64,000 nucleotides of DNA from Phycisphaerae bacterium. GTDB taxonomy: Bacteria; Planctomycetota; Phycisphaerae; FEN-1346; JAACEH01. The stretch spans positions 215,726-279,725 of the forward strand of contig JAAYDY010000101.1 of NCBI GenBank assembly GCA_012729015.1. The letters are read 5' to 3'. The notes under the pieces were generated by a model. The model searched no databases. It was not told where the DNA came from and was given only the letters and a program-made list of their open reading frames with translations. The position numbers and the translations under genes were made by a program. How positions within the stretch are numbered: the first letter of the stretch is position 1; every line of letters starts with the position of its first letter. Positions 17,912 to 26,306 of the stretch are shown one piece after another.

Positions 17912-18808
17912 ATGGATGACAATGAGGAACTGGTGGAGTTGAACCGCCTGGTCAGCGGCGAGTTGTCCGACGACGAGTCGCTGGCGATCCAGAATCGGAT
18001 GCTCCAGGACGCCGATCTGCGGGCCGAGTACGAGCGACTCCAGGAGGTGGACGCCCTGGTGCGCGAGGCGTACCTCCAGCACCGGGCCGACGGCGCCGCG
18101 CCGCCGGGAGAGGGCGAGGCGTCGCTCCGCGTCCCGCACGACGACCGCCGCCTGGAGCACATGGACGAGATCGTCGGCCGGATTCACGAGGCGGCCATTC
18201 TCCGAGGCCGCCGGCACACGGTCCGGTTTCCGCGTCTTCCGTGGGGGATTGCGGCGGCACTGTTCGTGGCCGTGGGCCTGTCGATCTGGGCAGGGCCGCG
18301 ACTGCTGGGCCCCAGGGGGCTCGACAGTCGCGCGTCCGTGATTCCGCTCAGTTCCGATCGTGTGGCCCATTATGCCGCACTCCGCGAGAAGCTCGGCGAG
18401 AACGTCGCCATCATCTGGCGAGACAATGCCGGCACCTACAAACCCGTCTCCGGCCAGACCCAGCGGCCCGTGGTGGTGCGCGTCACCGTGGTCCGCACCG
18501 ATGCCCAGGAGCAAACGCACTGGACGGCCGACGCCGTGGTGCCGCAGGGCGAAACCATCGAAATGGTGACCAACGACCAGACCGCGTGGCCGGCGAGCAT
18601 CCGCGTCAGCGTCGCTGCGAATGGGGATACCGTGGTGCCGGTGAGCCTCCAGGCTCAGTTGGTGCGCGGCGAGTCGTCCGACATGCACCTGACGGCCGAC
18701 GTGCCGGCGACCGAAGCCGTCTCGGTCGGCAATCTCCAGGTGGGCGCTGCCCGGTACGAAATCTTCGTGCAGGCCGAACGCATGGCCCCCGGTCGTCAGG
18801 CCATGTGA
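17912..18808 (+). CDS. Anti-sigma-factor-like single-pass membrane protein
   Basis: 298 aa. The N-terminal ~50 residues (ELNRLVSGELSDDESLAIQ) resemble the cytoplasmic sigma-binding region of anti-sigma factors, but the zinc-binding HxxxCxxC motif is missing. One membrane segment lies at ~110-130 (GIAAALFVAVGLSIWAG). The remaining ~165 residues would be periplasmic and are beta-rich. It probably holds the adjacent sigma factor inactive. The ATG at 17912 is 33 bases after the sigma gene. Confidence 0.75.
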   Translation: MDDNEELVELNRLVSGELSDDESLAIQNRMLQDADLRAEYERLQEVDALVREAYLQHRADGAAPPGEGEASLRVPHDDRRLEHMDEIVGRIHEAAILRGRRHTVRFPRLPWGIAAALFVAVGLSIWAGPRLLGPRGLDSRASVIPLSSDRVAHYAALREKLGENVAIIWRDNAGTYKPVSGQTQRPVVVRVTVVRTDAQEQTHWTADAVVPQGETIEMVTNDQTAWPASIRVSVAANGDTVVPVSLQAQLVRGESSDMHLTADVPATEAVSVGNLQVGAARYEIFVQAERMAPGRQAM

Positions 18809-18830
18809 CAGCAGGGAAGAGGGGCTTGTC

Positions 18831-19946
18831 ATGAACGCCAGACACATCGCCATCGCATCCGTGGGACTGTGGATCGTTGCCGCCGCGGCCGGCCATGCCC
18901 AGCAGGCGGAGCCACCCGCCGGGCCGGCATCGCAGGCCGGCGCGACCGCTCCGCGCGACGCCGCGGCCGCCCCGTCTGAGCCGACCCCGACCCCGGCGCC
19001 GCCGGTGCTGAGGACGCTGGCGGTCTTGGACTACGAGGCGGCCTGGATCGACGACGCCCAGGCGGCCGGTCGCATGGCCGAGGTCTGGCCGACGTATGTG
19101 GCCACCCGTCTGGGAGCGATGGACGAGTGGGTCATGGTCGAACGGCCGCGCGTGGTCGAGGCCATCAAGGGGGTCCGGGAAGAGGGCCGGCCGCTGGACC
19201 GCCGGGCGGTGGGCAAGCGGCTGGGGGCGAGGTTCGTGCTTTCGGGCCGCGGATTCCGGATGGACGGCAAAGTCATGATCGCCAACGAGTTGCTCGACGT
19301 TGAGACCGGCGAAGTGCGCGGCCTGGTCGTTGAGTTCGCCGCCGAGGCGCCCCAGGGCAGCATGCTCGCCGAGGCGTGCGACAAGCTGATCGCGCAACTG
19401 CCGGCCAAGCTGGAGGACCTCCGGTCGGCGTCGCATCCGACCTTTGGGGCGGTGGAGGCGATTCGCCGGCGGTTCGGCACAACGGCCCGGCACTGGTGCG
19501 TCGCGGCCGTGCAGCGGTGCGAAGGCGTCGAGGCGGAGTCGGCGGCGCTGAAGAGTGAGATGGAGCGGCTGCTGACGGCCGCCGGCCAGAAAGTCCGTGT
19601 GCTGAGCGATTCGGCGGCCGAGGCCCTGGCCACGGGACGCAAGACCCTGAGCGACGTTCTCGACGGCGACACGGTGGATTACTGCGTGATCGGCGACGCA
19701 CGGGCCGCGGTCATGGAATCGGCGTCGCCGGAGCTGGCCCTCTTCCGCGGCAGCGTCGAGATGCGGCTCCTGGACGGTCGCACCGGACACGTGCTGGCGA
19801 CCGAGGCTACGGGCGATCTGGGGGCCGCCGCCACGAAGGCCGAAGCCGCCGCAGGGCTCCTGCGCGCTGCCGGTCGTGGTCTGCTCGTGCGCCTGCTGGA
19901 CAAGGCCCCTCCGGCCTCCCCGTCGCCCGCCCCGTCGTCCAATTGA
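18831..19946 (+). CDS. Exported CsgG/TolB-N-like protein
   Basis: 371 aa with a signal peptide (1-23, ending GHAQQ), then a proline/alanine-rich linker to ~55. The core resembles the CsgG/FlgO/TolB N-terminal fold: TLAVLDYEA, then VERPRVVEAIK, then LGARFVLSGRGFRMDGKV...LLDVETGEV. A second half (~200-350) repeats a similar alpha/beta pattern (VRVLSDSAAE...VDYCVIGDARA). Family members act in the periplasm in secretion or envelope assembly. It is the third gene of the sigma/anti-sigma operon (22-base gap), so it is probably a target or partner of that system. Confidence 0.65.
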   Translation: MNARHIAIASVGLWIVAAAAGHAQQAEPPAGPASQAGATAPRDAAAAPSEPTPTPAPPVLRTLAVLDYEAAWIDDAQAAGRMAEVWPTYVATRLGAMDEWVMVERPRVVEAIKGVREEGRPLDRRAVGKRLGARFVLSGRGFRMDGKVMIANELLDVETGEVRGLVVEFAAEAPQGSMLAEACDKLIAQLPAKLEDLRSASHPTFGAVEAIRRRFGTTARHWCVAAVQRCEGVEAESAALKSEMERLLTAAGQKVRVLSDSAAEALATGRKTLSDVLDGDTVDYCVIGDARAAVMESASPELALFRGSVEMRLLDGRTGHVLATEATGDLGAAATKAEAAAGLLRAAGRGLLVRLLDKAPPASPSPAPSSN

Positions 19947-20006
19947 CGACTGCCGCACCGGCCCCACGTGTGGCGCCGCGTCTTGTAAGCGTGACACACG
20001 CGGCCG

Positions 20007-20966
20007 TCAGGCGTGGTTGCGCAGCTTCAGTTCCAGCGGATGGGGATTCAGATAGACCTGGCGGCTCAGGTACTCGACCTTGTGCCTGCGGACGTGGTGC
20101 TGAAGCAGCGTGATCGGCACCACCAGGGGCACGAGGCCCGCATGATACCGGCCGATCACATCGAGCAGTTCCTGTTTCTCGTCGGCCGAGAGGCCATGGC
20201 GCAGGTGGCCCATCATGTGCTGAAGGGCGTTGACGTGCTTGCGGACCGTGGCCGTGAGCTTCAGGGCCTGGAGCATCAGCCGCTCGTACTCGGCCGTCAG
20301 GTCGGCCGGGCTGAACTGGTCGGCGCGGCCCACGAGGTGCCCCATGCGGCGCATCAGCTCGGCGCTGTGCGACATCAGCAGAATCTTGTGATCGGTCTGA
20401 AACTCGACCAGCCGGCGACGACCGCCGCCCTGGGCCAGCATGTCGCGATACCGTTTCAGGCAGAACACGCGCTCGATGAAGTTCTCGCGAAGCAGGGGAT
20501 CGTGCAGCCGTCCCTCGTCCTCGACCGGCAGCAGGGGGAACCGCTGCATGAAGGTCCGGGCGAACAGGCCGACGCCGACCTTGCGGCTGTTGCCGGCGTC
20601 GTCGTAGATCTTCACGCGCTCCATGCCGGAGCTGGGCGACTTGCTCTTGAAGACGAAACCGCAAAGCCCCTCGCGCTCCAACTCGCCGACGCGCCGCGCA
20701 GCCCAGCCGAGCATCCGGTCCGTGTGGTCGATCTTCGTGCGGATCGTCAACAGGCGAGGAGACTCGGCGTCGCCGACCAGGCGCATGGCCTCGCGCGGCA
20801 CCGGCAGGCCGCACTCGACCTCCGGGCAGATCGGCACCCACTGGACGTATTGCCCGAGCGTGTCCACGAGGAAATCGTCGCGCTTCTGCCCGCCGTCGTA
20901 GCGGACGGGTTCGCCGAGCAGGCACGTGCTGATGCCGAGTCGGATTTTCTCGTTCGGCGTCGTCAT
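20007..20966 (-). CDS. DUF523 and DUF1722 (YbgA-like) protein
   Basis: 319 aa. The N-terminal DUF523 part has GISTCLLGEPVRYDGG and CPEVECGLPVPRE. The C-terminal DUF1722 part (~185-315) has FQTDHKILLMSHS and HMMGHL. Two-domain proteins of this kind are widespread but have no settled function. The ATG at 20964-20966 follows GGAG; a longer reading upstream has no good start. It lies 56 bases after lysC on the same strand and may be the last gene of that operon. Confidence 0.88.
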   Translation of the reverse strand: MTTPNEKIRLGISTCLLGEPVRYDGGQKRDDFLVDTLGQYVQWVPICPEVECGLPVPREAMRLVGDAESPRLLTIRTKIDHTDRMLGWAARRVGELEREGLCGFVFKSKSPSSGMERVKIYDDAGNSRKVGVGLFARTFMQRFPLLPVEDEGRLHDPLLRENFIERVFCLKRYRDMLAQGGGRRRLVEFQTDHKILLMSHSAELMRRMGHLVGRADQFSPADLTAEYERLMLQALKLTATVRKHVNALQHMMGHLRHGLSADEKQELLDVIGRYHAGLVPLVVPITLLQHHVRRHKVEYLSRQVYLNPHPLELKLRNHA

Positions 20967-21022
20967 TCGCGCGGCTCCTCGGGCGACGGAAGGACGCGGT
21001 GATCGCGAGGCCGGGCTCGCCG

Positions 21023-22258
21023 TCAGGCCTCGTCGTTCAACTGGAAGGCGTCGTGAACGGCCTTCAGGGAGGCTTCGGCGTCCTGACGCCTGATGATACA
21101 CGAAATCTTGATCTCCGACGTCGTGATCATCTGAATGTTGATGCGGGCGTTGGCCAGGGCCTTGAACATCTTCTCGGCGACGCCGGTGTGGCTCCTCATG
21201 CCGACGCCGACGATCGAGACCTTGGAGATGTTCTTGTCGAACTCGACGGCCCCGGCGCCGATTTCCTTGGCCAGGCGGTGGGCCACGTCGGCCACGTCGT
21301 CGGCGTCGGTCTCGGCCACGGTGAACGACAGGTCGGTCTGGCCGTCGCTGGAGATGTTCTGGATGATGTCGTCCACGACGATGTTCGCCGCGGCAATCTC
21401 ATGGAAGATCTTCGCGGCGACGCCCGGGGTGTCGGGCACCGCGCGGATGGTCACCTTGGCCAGTTCCCGGGTCAGTGCGGCGCCTCGTACGACGATGCCT
21501 TCCATGCTCGCTGCCTCCTTGGTAATCATCGTGCCCTTCGAGTCGTTCAGACTGGATCGCACGTGAATGGGGATGTCGAATTTCTTGCCGAACTCCACGG
21601 CCCGGCTGTGCATGACGCCCGCGCCGAGCGACGCCAGCTCGAGCATCTCCTCGTAACTGATCACGTCGAGCTTGCGGGCCGTCGGCACCTTCCGCGGATC
21701 GGCCGTGTAGACGCCGTCCACGTCGGTGTAGATCTCGCAGACGATTTCCTTCTCGCCGGCCATCTTCATCGCCGCGGCCAGGGCCACCGCCGTTGTGTCG
21801 CTGCCGCCGCGGCCCAGGGTCGTGATGTTCTGGTGGGCGTCTACGCCCTGGAATCCCGCCACGATCACGATCTTGCCCTGGGCGAACTGCTCCTTCAGGC
21901 GCTCCACGTCCACCTTCTGGATGCGGGCCTTCGTGTGGACGCTGTCGGTCACCAGGCCGACCTGGCCGCCCGTGAAGCTGATGGCGCCGTGGCCCATGGC
22001 GTGAATGGCCATGGCCACCAGGGCGATTGAAATCTGCTCGCCCGTGGACAGGAGCTGGTCCATTTCGCGGGCCGAGGGGCGGCTGGTGATTTCGTGGGCC
22101 AGGTCCACCAGTTCGTCGGTGGTCTGCCCGCGAGCCGAGACCACGACGATCACGTGGTGACCGGCCTCCCGAGCCGCAATCGCGCGGCCCGCCGCCCTGC
22201 GTATCTTGTCGGCGGTCGCGACGCTCGTGCCGCCAAACTTCTGTACGACCGTTGCCAT
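21023..22258 (-). CDS. lysC: Aspartate kinase
   Basis: Phosphorylates aspartate, the first step to lysine, threonine and methionine. 411 aa, the usual length of monofunctional aspartokinases. It starts MATVVQKFGGTSV (substrate/ATP motif), contains FTGGQVGLVTD and TTLGRGGSDTTAVALA, and ends with two ACT domains (~265-405; VPDTPGVAAKIF and VGVGMRSHTGVAEKMF), which usually mediate feedback inhibition. It follows the apgM-type gene with a 14-base gap in the operon hom-apgM-lysC. Confidence 0.95.
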   Translation of the reverse strand: MATVVQKFGGTSVATADKIRRAAGRAIAAREAGHHVIVVVSARGQTTDELVDLAHEITSRPSAREMDQLLSTGEQISIALVAMAIHAMGHGAISFTGGQVGLVTDSVHTKARIQKVDVERLKEQFAQGKIVIVAGFQGVDAHQNITTLGRGGSDTTAVALAAAMKMAGEKEIVCEIYTDVDGVYTADPRKVPTARKLDVISYEEMLELASLGAGVMHSRAVEFGKKFDIPIHVRSSLNDSKGTMITKEAASMEGIVVRGAALTRELAKVTIRAVPDTPGVAAKIFHEIAAANIVVDDIIQNISSDGQTDLSFTVAETDADDVADVAHRLAKEIGAGAVEFDKNISKVSIVGVGMRSHTGVAEKMFKALANARINIQMITTSEIKISCIIRRQDAEASLKAVHDAFQLNDEA

Positions 22259-22272
22259 GGGATCCAGCCTCT

Positions 22273-23463
22273 CTATCGTCTCAGGAAGTACTCCATCAGC
22301 TCGTGGCCGACGGGAATCCGGAAGCCGCTCGTGGCGGCATGCTTTTCCGTGAACGGGCCCGGGTGGATGGGCTCCATGCCCGTGCCGATGATGCCGACCG
22401 GAACCGGGTCGGACGTGTGGGTGCGGACGTTGATCGGCGTCAGGTGATCCGGCAGGACCATCAGGCGCCAGGCATCGTAGGTCGATTCCATGTGTGCCAG
22501 CAGCGGCGCCAGGATGTGGCGGTCGATCTCTTCGATGGCCTGAATCTTGTGGGCGGCATTGCCTTCGTGGCCGCTCTCGTCGGGCGCCTCGATGTGGACG
22601 CACACCAGGTCCACGTCGTCCAGGGCCCGGATGGCCGCCTGGCCCTTGCCGCGATAGTTGGTGTTCAGATAGGCGTTGGCGCCCTCGACCTCGATCACCT
22701 TCCAGCCGATGGCCCGCGCGATGCCGCGGACCAGGTCCACGGCGGTGATGGCGGCCCCATGCACGGCGAATCGCTCGTGGAACGGCTGGAGCTTCGGCCG
22801 CAGACCCTCGCCCCAGAGCCAGATCTGCGTGGCCGGATGCTCGCCGAGGTCCTGGCGGACGCGATTGATCTCGTGATCGGCCAGGATGCCGCGGCTGGCC
22901 TCCATGAGCCGCAACAATTCGTCCGCCCCTTCGCCCGCGGGCAGGTGGCCCTTGATCGGCTGTCCGAGGATGTCGTGCGGCGCGGTGGTCCGCAGGCCGC
23001 TCTTGCCGTGGCCGCGATGAATCAGCAGATGCCGGTAGCCCACGCCGGGATGGAACTCCCAGTGCTCGTCGCCGAGGGCTTCGGCGAGGTCGCGGATCAG
23101 GGCGGCGCCTTCCTCGGTCGAGATGCCGCCGGCCGAGTTGTCGATCATCGTCTCGTCGGTCACGGTGACGAGGTTGCAGCGGAACACGAGGTCGTTCTTG
23201 CCCAGCGGTATGTCCTGGGCGAGGGCCTCCAGCGGCGCGCGGCCGGTGTAGACTGTCCGCGGGTCGTAGCCCACGACGCTCAGAATGGCCACGTCGCTGC
23301 CGCACGGCAGCCCGTCGGGCACGTTGCGCGTGGTGCCGAAGCGGCCTTCCGTGGCGACGCGGTCGAACGTCGGGCAATCGGCCAGTTCGAAGGGGGTGCG
23401 GCCCTGGAGCGACTCCTGCGGCAGGTCGCCCGCCCCGTCGGGAATCACGATGGCGTATTTCAT
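22273..23463 (-). CDS. apgM: Cofactor-independent phosphoglycerate mutase (archaeal ApgM type), possible homoserine kinase analogue
   Basis: 396 aa of the alkaline-phosphatase superfamily. Metal-site motifs are visible: VIPDGAGDLP at the start, HIEAPDESGHEGN near residue 290 and LPDHLTPI near 345. ApgM enzymes interconvert 2- and 3-phosphoglycerate. In several bacteria members of this family sit among threonine genes and have been proposed to replace homoserine kinase. Here the start codon overlaps the hom stop (ATGA, 23460-23463) and lysC follows, and no thrB-like gene is in the window, so that second role is plausible but not shown. Confidence 0.85.
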   Translation of the reverse strand: MKYAIVIPDGAGDLPQESLQGRTPFELADCPTFDRVATEGRFGTTRNVPDGLPCGSDVAILSVVGYDPRTVYTGRAPLEALAQDIPLGKNDLVFRCNLVTVTDETMIDNSAGGISTEEGAALIRDLAEALGDEHWEFHPGVGYRHLLIHRGHGKSGLRTTAPHDILGQPIKGHLPAGEGADELLRLMEASRGILADHEINRVRQDLGEHPATQIWLWGEGLRPKLQPFHERFAVHGAAITAVDLVRGIARAIGWKVIEVEGANAYLNTNYRGKGQAAIRALDDVDLVCVHIEAPDESGHEGNAAHKIQAIEEIDRHILAPLLAHMESTYDAWRLMVLPDHLTPINVRTHTSDPVPVGIIGTGMEPIHPGPFTEKHAATSGFRIPVGHELMEYFLRR

Positions 23464-24767
23464 TGCGGCCTCTCCTCGTCGTCGATGACGCGAATGGTCG
23501 CCGGATCGGGCCGGACCGTGTCGAGCGACCCGATCTCGGCCAGGGCGCGACGGAGGTTGCCCTCGCGGGCCAGGTGCGTCATGATGATCAACGGCACGTG
23601 CGTCGCGTCGATCGGCTCGTGCTGAAGACAGCTCGCGATGCTGATGTCGTGCCGCCCGAGCACGCCGGTGATCGCCGCCAGGACGCCCGGCCGGTCCAGC
23701 ACCTCGAACCGCAGATAGTAGCGCGAACTGATCTCGTCGATGCCGCGCACGGTCGCCGCGGCGTCGCAGAACAGCTGCCGACGCTTGAACGTGATGCCCA
23801 TGCGCCCCAGGGCGGTGTCCACCAGGTCGGCCACGACGGCCGAGGCCGTGGGCATCTGCCCGGCGCCGAGGCCGTAGTACAGCGTGTCGCCCACCGCGTC
23901 GCCGCGGACCATGACGGCGTTGTACGCGCCCGACACGTGGGCCAGCGGGTTGCTCCGGGGCACGAAGGCCGGGTGAACGCGCAGCGACAGGCATCCGCCG
24001 CCGTTGCGGCGGCCGATGGCCAGGAGCTTGATCCGGTAGCCCAGCTCGAGTCCGAAACGGATGTCGGCCGGCTGAATTCGGTCGATGCCTTCGCAGTACA
24101 CGTCCTCGAAGCCGACGGGCGAGCCGAAAGCCAGCCACGACAGGATCGTCAGCTTGTGGGCGCTGTCGCCGCCGCCGACGTCCAGCGTCGGATCGGCCTC
24201 GGCGTAGCCCTTCTGCTGGGCCTCGGCCAGGGCCTGCTCATAGGAGAGCCCGCCGTCGGTCATGTGGGTGAGGATGTAGTTGCACGTGCCGTTGACGATG
24301 CCCGTGACCGACGAAATCCGGTTGGCCACCAGGCCGTCCCGGACCGACAGCAGCAGGGGGATGCCCCCGGCGACGGACGCTTCGAAGGCGATGGACCGGT
24401 CGCACTCGGCGGCCAGCTTCAGCAGCGGCATCCCGCGCTCGGCCAGCAGCGCCTTGTTGGCGGTGACCACGTTCTTGCCGGCGCGCAGAGCCTTCTCGAC
24501 GATGTCGAATGCGATTCTCGTGCCGCCGACCAGTTCACACACGATCTGCACGCTGCCGTCGGACAGCACGCGGTCGAGCGAATCCGTCAGCACGTCTGGA
24601 GGCGTCTGGAGTCCGCGCGGACGCGTCAGGTCCGTATCGCAGATGTACTTCAGGTTCAGACGCACTCCGGCCCGCGCCGCCAGGGCGTCGCCGCCCTCCA
24701 GCAGAATGCGGGCGACCCCTGTGCCCACGGTCCCAAAACCGATGACTGCAACGTTGACGGATTCCAT
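23460..24767 (-). CDS. hom: Homoserine dehydrogenase
   Basis: Reduces aspartate semialdehyde to homoserine. 435 aa. Nucleotide-binding motif VIGFGTVGTGVA at the N-terminus, catalytic-core motifs GIVNGTCNYIL and EADPTLDVGGGDSAHK, and a C-terminal ACT domain (~350-430; FEVLDRPGVLAAITGVLG). The ATG at 24765-24767 is chosen over an upstream in-frame start because homology begins at MESVNVAVIGFG. First gene of the leftward operon hom-apgM-lysC, with its promoter at 24817-24845. Confidence 0.96.
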   Translation of the reverse strand: MESVNVAVIGFGTVGTGVARILLEGGDALAARAGVRLNLKYICDTDLTRPRGLQTPPDVLTDSLDRVLSDGSVQIVCELVGGTRIAFDIVEKALRAGKNVVTANKALLAERGMPLLKLAAECDRSIAFEASVAGGIPLLLSVRDGLVANRISSVTGIVNGTCNYILTHMTDGGLSYEQALAEAQQKGYAEADPTLDVGGGDSAHKLTILSWLAFGSPVGFEDVYCEGIDRIQPADIRFGLELGYRIKLLAIGRRNGGGCLSLRVHPAFVPRSNPLAHVSGAYNAVMVRGDAVGDTLYYGLGAGQMPTASAVVADLVDTALGRMGITFKRRQLFCDAAATVRGIDEISSRYYLRFEVLDRPGVLAAITGVLGRHDISIASCLQHEPIDATHVPLIIMTHLAREGNLRRALAEIGSLDTVRPDPATIRVIDDEERPQ

Positions 24768-24816
24768 AGGTTCTGAACGGCCTCTGTTCGGGTTGGCTTC
24801 GTGTTGTGAACCCGAC

Positions 24817-24845
24817 AGACTACGGGCAGAACCGGGTTTTTTCAA
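24817..24845 (-). promoter_or_regulatory. Promoter of the hom operon
   Basis: On the minus strand: TTGAAA (24845-24840), 17-base spacer, TAGTCT (24822-24817), 50 bases before the hom start. Confidence 0.6.
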
Positions 24846-24931
24846 GCAAAAACGCGCCGCCGCTCGCCCTCGCCCCGGGTATCATAGGCCCGAGGCGACG
24901 GGTCGATGGTCCAGGGGCGAAAGGAGAAACG

Positions 24932-26143
24932 ATGCGACGCATGGCCGGGCTTGCCGCGAGGATGGTGCTGCTGGGCATTGCCGTCATTCTGATCGGAGGG
25001 TGCGCCGACCCCGGCGCCTCGATTGGGTGGCAGCCCGTCAAGACCTCGGCCGTCGGGCCGCACGGAGGGCTCCTGGTCAACGGCCGGCCGGTCCTGCCCC
25101 TGATGGGATTCTACCAGTCGCCCAAGAGCTTCGACCATGCCGCGGCCATGGGTCTGAACGGGTACCTGATGCCCGGCAAGACGGCGTCCCGCGAGTACCT
25201 GGACGCCCTGGCCGCCAGGAAGCTCTACGGCATGGTTCCGTTCGATGCCGAGGTCGTTGGCCACGAGGCCCTCGTCGCCTGGCTCCAGCCTCACGAGCCG
25301 GACGCCCTGGTCGACGGCAAGCCGCGAAGCACGCCCGACGAGGTGGCCGCGGCCCTTGAGGCCATTGGCAAGGCCGACCCGTCCAGGTCCGTCGTCCTCG
25401 ACCTCTCGCCACAGTTCATGCTCAGGGCCGAATTCGCCACGGACCGCACCGAGCAACAGAAGCGCGACGACTATGCGGCTTATGCCCGCGGCGGCGACAT
25501 CCTGACGTATAACGTCTACCCGATCTGGCTGCACAACCGGCCCGAGCGGATCGACTGGGTGGCCGAGGCGGCCGACGACCTGCGCACCATCGTCGGTCCG
25601 CAGAAGCCCTTCTTCGCCATGATCGAGACCGGCAAGGGGTCCAAGGCCGTGCCTGTGGACCAGCAGCGCGACGTGTCAATCGACGAGATTCGCGCCGAGG
25701 TCTGGATGGCCCTGACCCACGGGGCCACGGGGATCGTCTACTTCACGCACCAGTTCGTGCCCGCCTTTTCGGAATTTGCGCCCGACGCGGCCAAGCAGGC
25801 GGGCATCCGGGCCATCAACGCGCAGATCGCGCGGCAGGCGCCGGTCCTGCTCAGCGGGCCGACCGAGCGGCCGGTGGTCGTCGCTTTCGTCGGCGGACTG
25901 GAGGCCAGTTGGACCGCCCGCGAGTACGGCGGCCGCCTGTACCTTTTCGTGCTGAACGCCGACATGAGCCGCCGTAGCGGCCGCGTGTCCATCGCCGCCG
26001 AGGGGCTGCGCCCGGGGCAGAGCGTCGAGGTGATCGATGAGCACCGGACGATTACGGTCGAGCGCGACGGCAGTTTCAGCGACGACTTCGGCCCCCTCGG
26101 GCTTCACCTCTACGCCATGGACGTTGCCGCCGACAAGCCATAG
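24932..26143 (+). CDS. Lipoprotein with glycosidase-like TIM barrel, paralogue 1 of 3
   Basis: 403 aa. The ATG at 24932 follows AAGGAG and opens a lipoprotein signal (VILIGGC). The protein has the layout of the two following genes: GxxLLVNGRPVLPLMGFYQSPK, a central NVYPIWLHNRPERIDWVAEA segment, then AEVWMALTHGATGIVYFTHQF, and a small C-terminal beta domain (GLRPGQSVEVIDEHRTITV). This pattern resembles secreted TIM-barrel hydrolases, with acidic residues at EPDALV and FFAMIETGKGS as candidate catalytic residues. No substrate can be named. Confidence 0.7.
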   Translation: MRRMAGLAARMVLLGIAVILIGGCADPGASIGWQPVKTSAVGPHGGLLVNGRPVLPLMGFYQSPKSFDHAAAMGLNGYLMPGKTASREYLDALAARKLYGMVPFDAEVVGHEALVAWLQPHEPDALVDGKPRSTPDEVAAALEAIGKADPSRSVVLDLSPQFMLRAEFATDRTEQQKRDDYAAYARGGDILTYNVYPIWLHNRPERIDWVAEAADDLRTIVGPQKPFFAMIETGKGSKAVPVDQQRDVSIDEIRAEVWMALTHGATGIVYFTHQFVPAFSEFAPDAAKQAGIRAINAQIARQAPVLLSGPTERPVVVAFVGGLEASWTAREYGGRLYLFVLNADMSRRSGRVSIAAEGLRPGQSVEVIDEHRTITVERDGSFSDDFGPLGLHLYAMDVAADKP

Positions 26144-26306
26144 ACGGTTCCTCGGCAGGCACTTCGCGGGCACATGCGTTGTTGCACAATCGTACGGCCC
26201 AGTTGCTCTTTTCTCCGGTCGCATTGTGTCCGGGGGGCAGGGGGGTACCATGCGCCACGAGAATCGTATTGCAGAGCGACACGCACTCTTACCGGAGGCC
26301 CGTTCC

